Assembly: GCF_000469505.1 (NCBI RefSeq)
Contig: NZ_KI272847.1
Span: 1 to 26,413, forward strand
Origin: Leptotrichia sp. oral taxon 215 str. W9775
Lineage (GTDB): Bacteria; Fusobacteriota; Fusobacteriia; Fusobacteriales; Leptotrichiaceae
Direction: 5' to 3'
Length of the DNA stretch: 26,413 bases
Shown here: one piece after another, positions 15,973 through 24,064 of the stretch
How positions within the stretch are numbered: position 1 is the stretch's first letter
Layout of the letters: every line of letters starts with the position of its first letter
Made by a program: the position numbers and the translations under genes
Notes under the pieces: generated by a model
The model's database searches: none
The model's input: only the letters and a program-made list of their open reading frames with translations
Told to the model about the DNA's origin: nothing

Positions 15973-16878
15973 TTAACCTCCGTTTTCTATTTTTCCTTTT
16001 ATTTTAGATTTTTCTATATAATCTGTTTCATAACTATAGAATGTATCCGCTGTAAACTCTAAACTATATACTTTCTCATTCATTATCTTATTATTTATTA
16101 TTGTGTCACTTTCACTTATAAAATCTAACTTCTGTATTTCTATTTCAGATATATCTTTGAAATCAAAGTTTAAATCTTCTACTATATGATTAAATATCTT
16201 ATTTTTACTTAAAATTGTATCTAAATTAAGCACTTGATCCTTATCATACAGTTTTATCATCATTTTATAAGTTCTATTACTTCTATATTTAAATTCTATT
16301 GTATCTTTCTTGGATATTTCTTCTTTAAAAGTTGTATAATCACTCATACTTTTTGATTGAGTTATTTCATAAGTTAAAAATGGTTTATCTATTTTTTCAA
16401 AATAGGAATTCTGAAAAAAAGAATGATACACAACTGCTTCTATCCCTAACTTTGTAAATATATTAAAGAAAAGCATATTTAATTCAGTTTTATATGAATC
16501 AAATGTTATATTATCTATATAGTCAGTTAAATAAAAAGTGTAATAATTTTTCAATTCATCTTTTATTTTTCTAACTTCTATCAGTTCGTACTTCTTATTT
16601 TCATAACCAATGTAATCTCCATCTGTTATTTCAAGCTTTTCTATCGCTTTATTATTATCAATTGCTAACGTCGGGATTCGTATAATTCCAACTAAATTTT
16701 CTCTTGTATCTACAGATTTAATCGGATTTATACTCGAATTATAGCTTTGATAATCAATGTAAGCTTTTAGTTTATACTCTTTAAATTCTTTTCTTATTAT
16801 TCCTTTATCATTTGTTTCAGAAAGTAATTTAAAAAATTTATATTCTTTTTCTTTTTCATAAATCTGACTTATATTCAT
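15973..16878 (-). CDS. Neck protein: apparent head-closure/tail-terminator fusion
   Basis: This 301-aa protein seems to combine two neck proteins that are normally separate. Residues about 30-118 read like a head-closure domain, ending TDGDYIGYENKKYELIEV...YYTFYLT. Residues about 125-295 read like the LIC_12616/neck terminator family: KPFLTYEITQSKSMSDYT, then DTIEFKYRSNRTYKMMIKL, then a helix and a final strand YSLEFTADTFYS. The gene lies between the HK97 gp10-like gene and the sheath, where both functions are expected and where no separate closure or terminator gene exists. Its ATG overlaps the upstream stop (TAATG). The domain assignments are by pattern only. Confidence 0.6.
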   Translation of the reverse strand: MNISQIYEKEKEYKFFKLLSETNDKGIIRKEFKEYKLKAYIDYQSYNSSINPIKSVDTRENLVGIIRIPTLAIDNNKAIEKLEITDGDYIGYENKKYELIEVRKIKDELKNYYTFYLTDYIDNITFDSYKTELNMLFFNIFTKLGIEAVVYHSFFQNSYFEKIDKPFLTYEITQSKSMSDYTTFKEEISKKDTIEFKYRSNRTYKMMIKLYDKDQVLNLDTILSKNKIFNHIVEDLNFDFKDISEIEIQKLDFISESDTIINNKIMNEKVYSLEFTADTFYSYETDYIEKSKIKGKIENGG

Positions 16879-17357
16879 TATCCTCTACCATATCTCCCCT
16901 TTCCATTTATACTGAATGCAATTGATTTCACAAGAGTTCCTGTGTCAATAAGAGGATCATTAAATCCTTTTTGTTTAATTGTGCTTGGAGCATTTCCTGG
17001 ACTTTTAAATCCATATATTAATGCTTTATGTTTATTATTAATATCTGTTCCAATTATTGTTCCAGCATTCATAATGTCATCTTTATTTTTAAGATACATA
17101 CCAACAAAATTATTTTTATTGTCTTCTACATATTTATTCAGAAATTCCAGCACATTTCTCGAAGGAATTCTACCATCTCTTGTTCCGTAAAGAAGTACAG
17201 CATAAAGATTTACAGCTGTTATGTTTTTGGCATAATGTCTAGCGTCAGGAAAAATACCACTTTTTATAACCAGTAAAGGTAATTTTATTTTAGTTTCCTT
17301 TTTTATAGAAGCTGAAACATTTAACTTCACTGTGAAACTTCCTTTAAATCTTGACAT
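16878..17357 (-). CDS. HK97 gp10-like / virion morphogenesis neck protein
   Basis: This 159-aa basic protein has the C-terminal signature NDPLIDTGTLVKSIAFSI (about 133-150), typical of the gp10-like and Mu gpG-like tail-completion proteins. The segment AVLLYGTRDGRIPSRNVLEF (53-72) is also characteristic. It acts in head-tail joining. Both ends overlap neighbouring genes by one base in TAATG junctions, so translation is coupled. Confidence 0.78.
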   Translation of the reverse strand: MSRFKGSFTVKLNVSASIKKETKIKLPLLVIKSGIFPDARHYAKNITAVNLYAVLLYGTRDGRIPSRNVLEFLNKYVEDNKNNFVGMYLKNKDDIMNAGTIIGTDINNKHKALIYGFKSPGNAPSTIKQKGFNDPLIDTGTLVKSIAFSINGKGRYGRG

Positions 17358-17533
17358 TATTTCCCTTTTGCTTTCTTTTCTTTAACCAACTCTATCTTTC
17401 CTTCACTTTGAGCAATTATACGTTCCATTCTCAAATCAAGATTCTCTATTTCTTGTGTTCCAGCTTGAAATTCTACTTCTTCTCCTGTTTGATGTATTAC
17501 AAATTTAACAGGTTCTTTAATATTTATTTTCAC
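17357..17533 (-). CDS. 58-aa hypothetical protein in neck module
   Basis: This is a small gene starting with GTG (17531-17533), with AGGAGG 7 nt upstream, and ending in a TAA that overlaps the next ATG. The product starts MKINIKEPVKFVIHQTGEEV and ends in a lysine-rich tail. It has a beta N-terminus and a helical charged C-terminus. The strong ribosome site and tight packing between two neck genes support a real gene. I do not recognise the family; a small connector or assembly factor is possible. Confidence 0.72.
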   Translation of the reverse strand: MKINIKEPVKFVIHQTGEEVEFQAGTQEIENLDLRMERIIAQSEGKIELVKEKKAKGK

Positions 17534-17544
17534 CTAACTACCTC

Positions 17545-17937
17545 CTAACTGAAAAGATGAAGTCCATGATGTTTTTTATTTGCTATTTCATCAGCAGTTG
17601 CAAAATCATCTGTATATTTTCTTATTAATGCCCTGAAATTTTGCCCTGGGATTGTCTGATCTAAAGCTAAATCATTTAATCTTGCTTTCCAGTTTTCATT
17701 ATTATTAGGCAAATTAAGGCTCGTTGTTTCTTTCAAGTTCATTAGCAAAAAATGCTGCGCTAAATATTTAGTTAGTATTTCTTTAACTTTGTTAGGAATT
17801 GAAACAGTAACATCTTCCAAAAATATTACTGCTTCATCAATTTTTGAATTTACAATACTGTCAGAAATCACAAATTCACCATTTATTTCTTTGAAATTCA
17901 GTTCCGAAATTCCCGCTCTCACATCTTCAACTTTCAT
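17545..17937 (-). CDS. Head-tail adaptor (DUF4054-like)
   Basis: This 130-aa helical protein resembles DUF4054/gp6-like adaptors that bind the portal ring and start the neck. Visible features are the repeated helices with KIDEAVIFLEDVTVSIPNKV (32-51), LAQHFLLMNL (58-67) and the C-terminal NFRALIRKYTDDFAT. It is the first gene after the capsid module, the usual position. Confidence 0.72.
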   Translation of the reverse strand: MKVEDVRAGISELNFKEINGEFVISDSIVNSKIDEAVIFLEDVTVSIPNKVKEILTKYLAQHFLLMNLKETTSLNLPNNNENWKARLNDLALDQTIPGQNFRALIRKYTDDFATADEIANKKHHGLHLFS

Positions 17938-17939
17938 GA

Positions 17940-18353
17940 TTATTCCTCTATTTTTTCAATATTTTCTTCAATCTGCTTTATAAGCTCTTCTTTACTTGCT
18001 TTTTCATCAGAAATATAATCCTTGAATACTTCAACTATTTCTTTTTTCTTTATTCTTTCATCTTTAAATTCTTCTAGCTGACTAAATAATTTTGCTTTCT
18101 TTTCCTGCAATTTTGTTTCCTTGTTCATATCATCAACTATTTTTTCAGAATTCATATTTTCTGTTTCTTCTCCTGTAACTATTTTTATATAATCTCCATA
18201 GTCTTTAGCAAAAGTTTCTAGCTTTTCTACGTTTTCAGCATCAAGTTCAACTTCTGTTGTTCCCTTTGTAAATTTAAGCCTATTTCCTTTTTCAGTAGTT
18301 ATTTGAGGTATTATAAATACCTCAGCTAACTTACATATTATTAATGTTTTCAT
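17940..18353 (-). CDS. Hypothetical head-module protein with coiled-coil C-terminus
   Basis: In this 137-aa protein residues 1-60 are beta-rich (LKFTKGTTEVELDAENVEKL). Residues 68-137 are highly charged, helical and probably coiled coil. It lies between the major capsid and adaptor genes, with AGGAGG before the ATG. Small genes in this slot are often minor head or capsid-neck proteins. I cannot name the family. Confidence 0.55.
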   Translation of the reverse strand: MKTLIICKLAEVFIIPQITTEKGNRLKFTKGTTEVELDAENVEKLETFAKDYGDYIKIVTGEETENMNSEKIVDDMNKETKLQEKKAKLFSQLEEFKDERIKKKEIVEVFKDYISDEKASKEELIKQIEENIEKIEE

Positions 18354-18361
18354 TTTTCCTC

Positions 18362-19264
18362 CTATGCAGTTGTTAATTCCATAATCGAATCTGGTCTAAA
18401 TGCAACTATTTCTGATAATTTTTCTTCAACTGGAACATATGTTGTTCTTGCTATTTCCCATTCATCAGCAGTTGCTTCTTGTACAATTATAGTTTGAAAG
18501 TTTTCAGGAACATCATCTAAGATTAATAAAGTTGGCTTATTAGTAGTTTTATTTATTAAATTCTTAACAGGTACTATTCTTCCAAATAATCCAAGTTCTT
18601 GAATAACAGCCAATCTTGTTTTGTATTCCTGTGTGCCGTAACTTTTTAATAATTTTGCATGTAATGAATTATCTATTACTAAAGTTCTAGCGTTATATTT
18701 TCCCGTTACTCCTGTTTCAAATTCAAGATGTGCTGCAGTTAAAGCATCTACAATTTGTTCTCCTGTTGCTGTTGCAAAATTCACACCTAAATTATATGTT
18801 CTTTTTCCATCCACAGTTAAAAGACCTTGTCTTCCTAGCTTTGCATTTCCGTGTATCAATTCGTTGTTTTCTGCTTCAGAAACTGCATAGAATGTTTCAG
18901 AAGATTTTAAATTAAACATTTGAATCTGTTTTTCTCTTTCAACTGATAAAATTCTATCTTTTTCAGCAATAGTAAATTTATGACCTGATCTTATCCAGTG
19001 TAATTTTGCAAATGCATCTTCTCCATCAACTTCTGTGAAAGGAATATCATCATCTCTTTCTGCAACTACTTCTGCTACTCTTCTTGAATTTGTTTTTCTA
19101 TATGTAACATATTTATCTCCTATCTGAACTCCTACCTGTTCACCACCAACTGGAACTAATGACCTTCCTAACAGCTCATCTTTTCTTTCCTCTAAAACTA
19201 CTCCCAACGAAACCATAAATGCCGTTGCTAATTGATATGTCTTATTATTATATTTGTTAAACAT
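18362..19264 (-). CDS. Major capsid protein (DUF2184-like)
   Basis: This 300-aa protein sits directly after the decoration gene. The N-terminal LGRSLVPVGGEQVGVQIGDKYVTY, the central LGRQGLLTVDGKRT and the C-terminal YVPVEEKLSEIVAFRPDSIMEL resemble DUF2184 capsid proteins, an HK97-fold group. It should form the icosahedral shell. Unlike HK97 it has no fused protease or delta domain; scaffolding comes from the DUF2213 gene. AAGGAGGG lies before the ATG. Confidence 0.85.
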   Translation of the reverse strand: MFNKYNNKTYQLATAFMVSLGVVLEERKDELLGRSLVPVGGEQVGVQIGDKYVTYRKTNSRRVAEVVAERDDDIPFTEVDGEDAFAKLHWIRSGHKFTIAEKDRILSVEREKQIQMFNLKSSETFYAVSEAENNELIHGNAKLGRQGLLTVDGKRTYNLGVNFATATGEQIVDALTAAHLEFETGVTGKYNARTLVIDNSLHAKLLKSYGTQEYKTRLAVIQELGLFGRIVPVKNLINKTTNKPTLLILDDVPENFQTIIVQEATADEWEIARTTYVPVEEKLSEIVAFRPDSIMELTTA

Positions 19265-19276
19265 CTATATCCCTCC

Positions 19277-19675
19277 TTATATAATCCCTTCTAATACTAA
19301 TACTGCCAGTTCTCCAGATTTAGCAGTTGTTTCAAAATATCCTTTTATTGCTGTTCCTGTTGCCGCTTTTACAAATTCTCCTGTATTTTTTACTCCGGCT
19401 TTATCACCTTTAGCAACATTTTCTGCTACTTTCACAACTATATTTCCTGATTGCAAAATCGAAGCAGTTGTTGGATTTTCTATAATTCCTTTATCATTAT
19501 CATCTGTATGCATAACAACTCCTGCGAATGTTCCTGTTGTAAACGGTTTTACCGCTCTCATTCCATCAGTAGTACTCCATTGCACAGCTTTCCCTATTGT
19601 TATTTTTTCATCTATAACATCACATATTCTGCTTCTTCTATCAGTAGTAAAATATGCCTCCTGTCCTAATTTCAT
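19277..19675 (-). CDS. Head decoration / structural cement protein (DUF2190-like)
   Basis: This 132-aa, all-beta protein has the cement-protein style: MKLGQEAYFTTDRRSRICDV at the start, a middle FAGVVMHTDD, and the VAENVAKGDKAGVKNTGEF repeat-like strands. These match the Gp24/DUF2190 group that stabilises capsids. It lies just before the capsid gene. GGAGG precedes the ATG by about ten bases. Confidence 0.78.
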   Translation of the reverse strand: MKLGQEAYFTTDRRSRICDVIDEKITIGKAVQWSTTDGMRAVKPFTTGTFAGVVMHTDDNDKGIIENPTTASILQSGNIVVKVAENVAKGDKAGVKNTGEFVKAATGTAIKGYFETTAKSGELAVLVLEGII

Positions 19676-19677
19676 AA

Positions 19678-20199
19678 TTAATTACCTCCATTTCTTTTTT
19701 TAGAAAAATAGCTATTGTCAATTTTTAATGTTAATCCTGCTTCAGATTCATTAAATTTACCTTTTTCACTTGCTTTTGTTTCTTTATTCATTTCTGATAA
19801 TGTCTCTACACTAAAATTAAACATTTCTTTCAGATCTTCTACTTTAGCATTTTCTTTAGCGTTGAATTTTGGATTCACTTCCTTGATTACTTTTTCCATT
19901 ATTTTTTCAACTGCTTCTTTTTCATCAATAGAATTTAAAACTTCTTTAGCTTTAGAAATTATTTCCTTATTTTCTATTTCTGTAAGTAAACTATTATATT
20001 TTGTTTCCAATTCTCCATATTTTGTTGTTAATTCCTTTTTTTCTGTTTCTAAAGTAGTTTTTTCTGCTGCCAATGTTTCTTTTTCAGTTTCTAAAGCATT
20101 GTATTTTTCTTTGAACTCTCCATTTTCTTTTTGAAGATTAATAGCTTCCACTAATAATTCCTCAGGTGTTAATTCTTTTCCGTTAAATTTTAATTTCAT
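19678..20199 (-). CDS. Nested scaffold protein from an internal start
   Basis: Within the protease-scaffold gene, an in-frame ATG (20197-20199) has a perfect AGGAGG (20205-20210) only 5 bases upstream, better than most real starts in this window. Initiation here would give a 173-aa product, starting MKLKFNGKELTPEEL, consisting only of the scaffold half. This is the arrangement of lambda C/Nu3, where free scaffold is made in excess over the protease fusion. The site falls just after the last conserved protease residues. Expression is inferred. Confidence 0.68.
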   Translation of the reverse strand: MKLKFNGKELTPEELLVEAINLQKENGEFKEKYNALETEKETLAAEKTTLETEKKELTTKYGELETKYNSLLTEIENKEIISKAKEVLNSIDEKEAVEKIMEKVIKEVNPKFNAKENAKVEDLKEMFNFSVETLSEMNKETKASEKGKFNESEAGLTLKIDNSYFSKKRNGGN

Positions 20200-20754
20200 T
20201 TTTTCCTCCTCATAATCTAAATAGTTATATATAAGTTTTACATCACTACCCGCCCTACCTTTTCCAGATAATATCGCTACATGATTAGCTATAATATCTT
20301 TTTGGATGTACTGATTATCTTTTATATTCTCTGTTTCTGCCATATATCCAGCACTTAATTCGATATTTTCTCCATTTTCATATCTTTGTTTTATAAAATC
20401 TACAGTTTCTTTATCTTCTATCTGTAAAGTAGCTCCTAAACAATCCTGATTTTCAAAAATTTCAATTATTGTTCCTTTTCCGAATTCTGAAACATTTTCA
20501 GAATTAATCATTGTTAATTTCCCATTTTTTTCAGGATGTTCAAGAGTAACTTTTTTGTGCAAAAACGAATTCTTCGTTTCTTCGCTAAAAAGAATATCCT
20601 TAGGTATTTTTTCTCTTAATACCCCTTCTTTGTCCATATATTCCATAAAACTGTCTGCTTTTAATATATTCCCTTTTATCTGTAAAAAACCTTCATTTGT
20701 TTCTGTCAATTTTGGTTTTTCAAACTGATTAAGATTATATCTACTATGCAACAT
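19678..20754 (-). CDS. DUF2213 prohead protease with fused scaffold
   Basis: This is a 358-aa protein in two parts. Residues 1-180 are a DUF2213 protease-like domain with LEHP (72-75), IELSAGYMA (131-139, candidate serine S134) and the very typical QKDIIANHVAILSGKGRAGS (151-170, candidate histidine H158). Residues about 186-358 are a Lys/Glu-rich helical scaffold with a long coiled coil (215-265, repeats around ETEKETLAAEKTTLETEKK). The enzyme should process scaffold and mature the prohead. Its start overlaps the Mu F-like gene by 11 bases. An internal start lies exactly at the domain boundary. Confidence 0.88.
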   Translation of the reverse strand: MLHSRYNLNQFEKPKLTETNEGFLQIKGNILKADSFMEYMDKEGVLREKIPKDILFSEETKNSFLHKKVTLEHPEKNGKLTMINSENVSEFGKGTIIEIFENQDCLGATLQIEDKETVDFIKQRYENGENIELSAGYMAETENIKDNQYIQKDIIANHVAILSGKGRAGSDVKLIYNYLDYEEEKMKLKFNGKELTPEELLVEAINLQKENGEFKEKYNALETEKETLAAEKTTLETEKKELTTKYGELETKYNSLLTEIENKEIISKAKEVLNSIDEKEAVEKIMEKVIKEVNPKFNAKENAKVEDLKEMFNFSVETLSEMNKETKASEKGKFNESEAGLTLKIDNSYFSKKRNGGN

Positions 20755-21490
20755 TATTCAATGCCTCCTCCATTGCTTTTTCATCTATAGCCATTTTGCA
20801 TCTGCAACCCCATTCCTGTTTTGGTAATATTTTTGCACTGTCTTCACCCACACCTTTAAGCAAATTTCCATTCATATCAAATAATTTTCCTTCTCTCCAG
20901 GAATGTTTCGCCCTTACCCTGTCATCATGTTTAGTTACCCATATAAATCCCTTTATTCCTAGTTCTTCCAAAATGATTTTTACATATTCTGCTTGAGTTT
21001 CTCCTAAAACATTATTTGAATTTAATAGATCTGAATAACCCATTCTTTCTTCCACTTTTTCTTTTGCTTCCTGCCATTTATCTTTTAATACAAAATCTTC
21101 TGCTCCTGTTTTAGATTTTCTAATCACTTCATTTATATAATACGCTGTTCTTTTCGCACTACTAAGATATAGCTCTTTTATTCTTTTGTCTGCTATGTCT
21201 ACTGATTTTTTGAATAATTCAGAAGTTATTCTATTTTTGAACTTTTCTCTGTTCTTTTTGCTTATTCCCTCAATTATCAATGCTAATGTATAAGCTAAAA
21301 GGACTTTGTTTATTCCAAATATAGTCCTGTTCTCTTTTTCTTTAAAATTTTTAAGTGCTTTTTCTATCTCTTCTTCATCATCAACATTGATGTTATTTTC
21401 TTCAAGATATTTCATAAACTTTTTTGTCTTGCCTTTCAATATTTTCAGAAGCATTTTTTCTATTTTTATATCTATATCAAATTCAATCAT
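20744..21490 (-). CDS. Mu F-like minor head protein
   Basis: This 248-aa protein has a mostly helical N-terminal part. The C-terminal domain (about 180-238) is a Mu F / SPP1 gp7-like domain: TKHDDRVRAKHSWREGKLFD followed by PKQEWGCRCKM, including the conserved Asp-Arg-His and Cys-x-Cys. These proteins enter the prohead with the portal and affect DNA retention or ejection. The ATG follows the portal stop by one base with only a weak GAAAGAG upstream, so translation is probably coupled. Confidence 0.87.
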   Translation of the reverse strand: MIEFDIDIKIEKMLLKILKGKTKKFMKYLEENNINVDDEEEIEKALKNFKEKENRTIFGINKVLLAYTLALIIEGISKKNREKFKNRITSELFKKSVDIADKRIKELYLSSAKRTAYYINEVIRKSKTGAEDFVLKDKWQEAKEKVEERMGYSDLLNSNNVLGETQAEYVKIILEELGIKGFIWVTKHDDRVRAKHSWREGKLFDMNGNLLKGVGEDSAKILPKQEWGCRCKMAIDEKAMEEALNNVA

Positions 21491-21491
21491 T

Positions 21492-22796
21492 TTAGCTCAA
21501 CTCTTTCAGTAGTGCTTCAAAGTCAAAATCTTCTTCACCTAATTTTTTAATTATTTCAGCTATTTTATCTTTTTTTTCAATCAGTTCATTGTTTGAAACT
21601 ATATTCAAAGCTTTTTCAAGATATTCAAGCTTTTTAGTGTCAAGTTCAACTCTCTTTAAATCATTATCAATCTGCTCTGCAACAGTTGGCTCTAACAAAT
21701 TAGGTAATTCAACCTTATAACGTTGGTCTATTTTTAGTTCAATTAAAACTTTATCAATTAAATTATTTGTTATCGGTAGAATATTTTTATTGAAATATCT
21801 TCTTAAATACTCTGCGTACTTTTTTGCATCCTCTTCAGAACCAGCCAAAGTTCCTTGAGTATTTCCTGCCAATCTCTGTTTTGGAATGTTAGTGTGTATT
21901 GATAGTATAGTCAAAACCGCATTTATATATTTTTCTGGATCTATTCCACCAGTAGAATTTATTACTTGCATTTCATCATCTTTTCCTATTACAGCTAAAG
22001 TAGAAGCATTTATCTCTTCTTCCTTATCTCTAACTCCACCGCTTTCCTTTATTTTATCCATTGTATTTACGTCTGTTTTATAAATAAGAAAAACTGCCCT
22101 GTATATTAGCTGTCCTATGCTCCATTCTGTACTATCCAAAATAACCATTCTGTCAAATAAAGAAGTAAATATTGATTCTCCTATCAACCTTTTATGTTCA
22201 TTTATTCTTGAAAAAATCACTCTGCTTGGATGGATTTCTGTCTTAACTGACTGATTGTAATATCCGTTATTAGAATAGTTTTTTACTTGAAGTTCTGTTA
22301 CTTCTCCATAATTCAATTTTAACTTAGAATTTTCAACTTTAATTTTTACTATTTCTGTCTTATCAAATACACTTAATCCTTTTATATGATATTTTTCTCC
22401 TAATTCATCAGATGTTTCTTTTTCTTCGTTGTGAAATGCATTTAAATACATTACCGCATATCCAAACTTTCTGACTTTTTCCATAAATTCCATTATTTTT
22501 TCTAAATAATCAAGCTCATCAAGTTTATTCAAAAGCTTTTTTGTATTCTCTATGTCTTCTGTTCCATCTGATTTTAGAACTGAAATTTTAAGTCCATTTT
22601 TTAGAACGTCTTCAATCGGAGCGTTCAATATTATTTTTGCAAGGTCATTACTCCCAACTAAATTTTCTATTGTTACATCATTCAAATATTTTTTAACAGG
22701 AGCTTGCCTGTTCAATATATCTTTTCCTGAACCTTTTGTAGAATTCCTTGCATTACTTGCAAATCCATTATGTTTCATTTTCTTTTTTTTACTCAT
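21492..22796 (-). CDS. Portal protein (DUF1073-like)
   Basis: This 434-aa protein is a DUF1073-type portal. It has the N-terminal segment around FGYAVMYLNAF (110-120), the central WSIGQLIYRAVFLIYKTDV (224-242) and IPKQRLAGNTQGTLAGSEEDA (303-323), then a long helical C-terminus that forms the barrel/crown. The portal ring is the DNA gateway and the docking site for terminase and adaptor. It lies between large terminase and the Mu F-like gene, as usual. AGGAG precedes the ATG. Confidence 0.88.
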   Translation of the reverse strand: MSKKKKMKHNGFASNARNSTKGSGKDILNRQAPVKKYLNDVTIENLVGSNDLAKIILNAPIEDVLKNGLKISVLKSDGTEDIENTKKLLNKLDELDYLEKIMEFMEKVRKFGYAVMYLNAFHNEEKETSDELGEKYHIKGLSVFDKTEIVKIKVENSKLKLNYGEVTELQVKNYSNNGYYNQSVKTEIHPSRVIFSRINEHKRLIGESIFTSLFDRMVILDSTEWSIGQLIYRAVFLIYKTDVNTMDKIKESGGVRDKEEEINASTLAVIGKDDEMQVINSTGGIDPEKYINAVLTILSIHTNIPKQRLAGNTQGTLAGSEEDAKKYAEYLRRYFNKNILPITNNLIDKVLIELKIDQRYKVELPNLLEPTVAEQIDNDLKRVELDTKKLEYLEKALNIVSNNELIEKKDKIAEIIKKLGEEDFDFEALLKELS

Positions 22797-22804
22797 GTTT
22801 TCTC

Positions 22805-24064
22805 CTAAACTAATATATTATGCACTCCACCTGTGCTATATTTTTCAAGGGCATAACGTAATGCATCCATTAAGTGGTTATAATTATCTGCAGCCTTATT
22901 TAACGTTATTCCGTTTTTTTCTTCCCAGACATAGTTTTTAAATTCCATTATTGTATTTGTGCATTTTGGATGTACGTATATATCAAATTGTTGAATATAC
23001 TGTATTCCCTGATTCACACTCCCTTTTCCTTTTGAACTCTGTCTTATTCGACTTATACCATGTCTTCTAATCTCTTCTATTGATTTAGCTTCGGCACAAT
23101 CGGCTGTAATCTCATCTTTTGAATATCCTCTTATTTTTATTTCTTCTGCTATTTCATTATTTAATAGACGTTTTTTATAGAACTCGTCAAATATGAAAAG
23201 TCTTTTATTTCTTAAATCAACTATCACTGCTATAAATGCACTCGGATCATTTGTAAAACCAAAATCTAGTCCAAATGCAGCTTCTAAGGAAAAGTCATTT
23301 TTTAACAATTTTATAGGATCAAAATCCAATATTTCCCAATTGTTGTATACCAGTCCTTCTGCAATTCCCCATTCGCCTAATCCTGCAACTCTAAAACGAT
23401 TTGGTCTTTTTATTTTCATTTCCTCAAATCTCTTCAGAGTTACTTCATCAAGGAATTCATTCATTGTATAGTCAGTAGTTGTTGCATATATCAAATCATC
23501 TTCATATTCTCTATCATAAGTATCATTATAAAATCTTTTTCTTAACCAGTGGTCTTCAGACCATGGATTAAAGCTTAAAGTAATCTGATGGAATAAATGC
23601 GGTGGCAGTATACCCCTTATACTTTCTTCCAGCGTTTCAAACATTTCCTGTTTTTCAATCTGAAAAGCTTCTTCTATCCAGACAAAATTTAAATATCCTT
23701 GTGCTACTGTAATTGATGTTAATTTTAACGGATCATCTAATCCAGCGAATAAAATCTGTTGTCCAGTTGGTAAATAAGTTAATGTATGTTCTCCTTTTGG
23801 AACTCTCCATAAATGACTTACTTTTAATCTGTTAATTGCCCAAATCAAGTCTGCTCTACAACTGTTTCTTAAAGTATTAAACACACGCCTTATGACAAGT
23901 AAATTACTTTCAGGATATTTCATAATTCTGTAAATCATATTGATTGCTATAGTTTTACTTTTTTTGCTACCTCTTGAACCTTTAACAACTCTGTAAAAAT
24001 GTTTATCATTCCAGAAAAGGTCATAATTTTTTCCGATAACATCTTTAATTTTTATCTGTGTCAT
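22805..24064 (-). CDS. terL: Terminase large subunit (PBSX/Terminase_3 type)
   Basis: This 419-aa packaging motor has both expected domains. The ATPase has Walker A KGSRGSKKSKT (28-38) and Walker B VWIEEA (128-133), with SFNP (164-167) as coupling motif. The RNase H-like nuclease shows GLDFGF with D267, ADCAE with D322 and HLMDALRY with D400. It cuts concatemers and pumps DNA through the portal. Its ATG is inside the last 20 bases of terS with no strong ribosome site of its own, suggesting coupling to terS translation. Confidence 0.96.
   Translation of the reverse strand: MTQIKIKDVIGKNYDLFWNDKHFYRVVKGSRGSKKSKTIAINMIYRIMKYPESNLLVIRRVFNTLRNSCRADLIWAINRLKVSHLWRVPKGEHTLTYLPTGQQILFAGLDDPLKLTSITVAQGYLNFVWIEEAFQIEKQEMFETLEESIRGILPPHLFHQITLSFNPWSEDHWLRKRFYNDTYDREYEDDLIYATTTDYTMNEFLDEVTLKRFEEMKIKRPNRFRVAGLGEWGIAEGLVYNNWEILDFDPIKLLKNDFSLEAAFGLDFGFTNDPSAFIAVIVDLRNKRLFIFDEFYKKRLLNNEIAEEIKIRGYSKDEITADCAEAKSIEEIRRHGISRIRQSSKGKGSVNQGIQYIQQFDIYVHPKCTNTIMEFKNYVWEEKNGITLNKAADNYNHLMDALRYALEKYSTGGVHNILV

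Noticed and set aside
19254..19703. 149-codon plus-strand ORF
   Set aside because: It lies wholly opposite the decoration gene, has hydrophobic shadow composition and no ribosome site.
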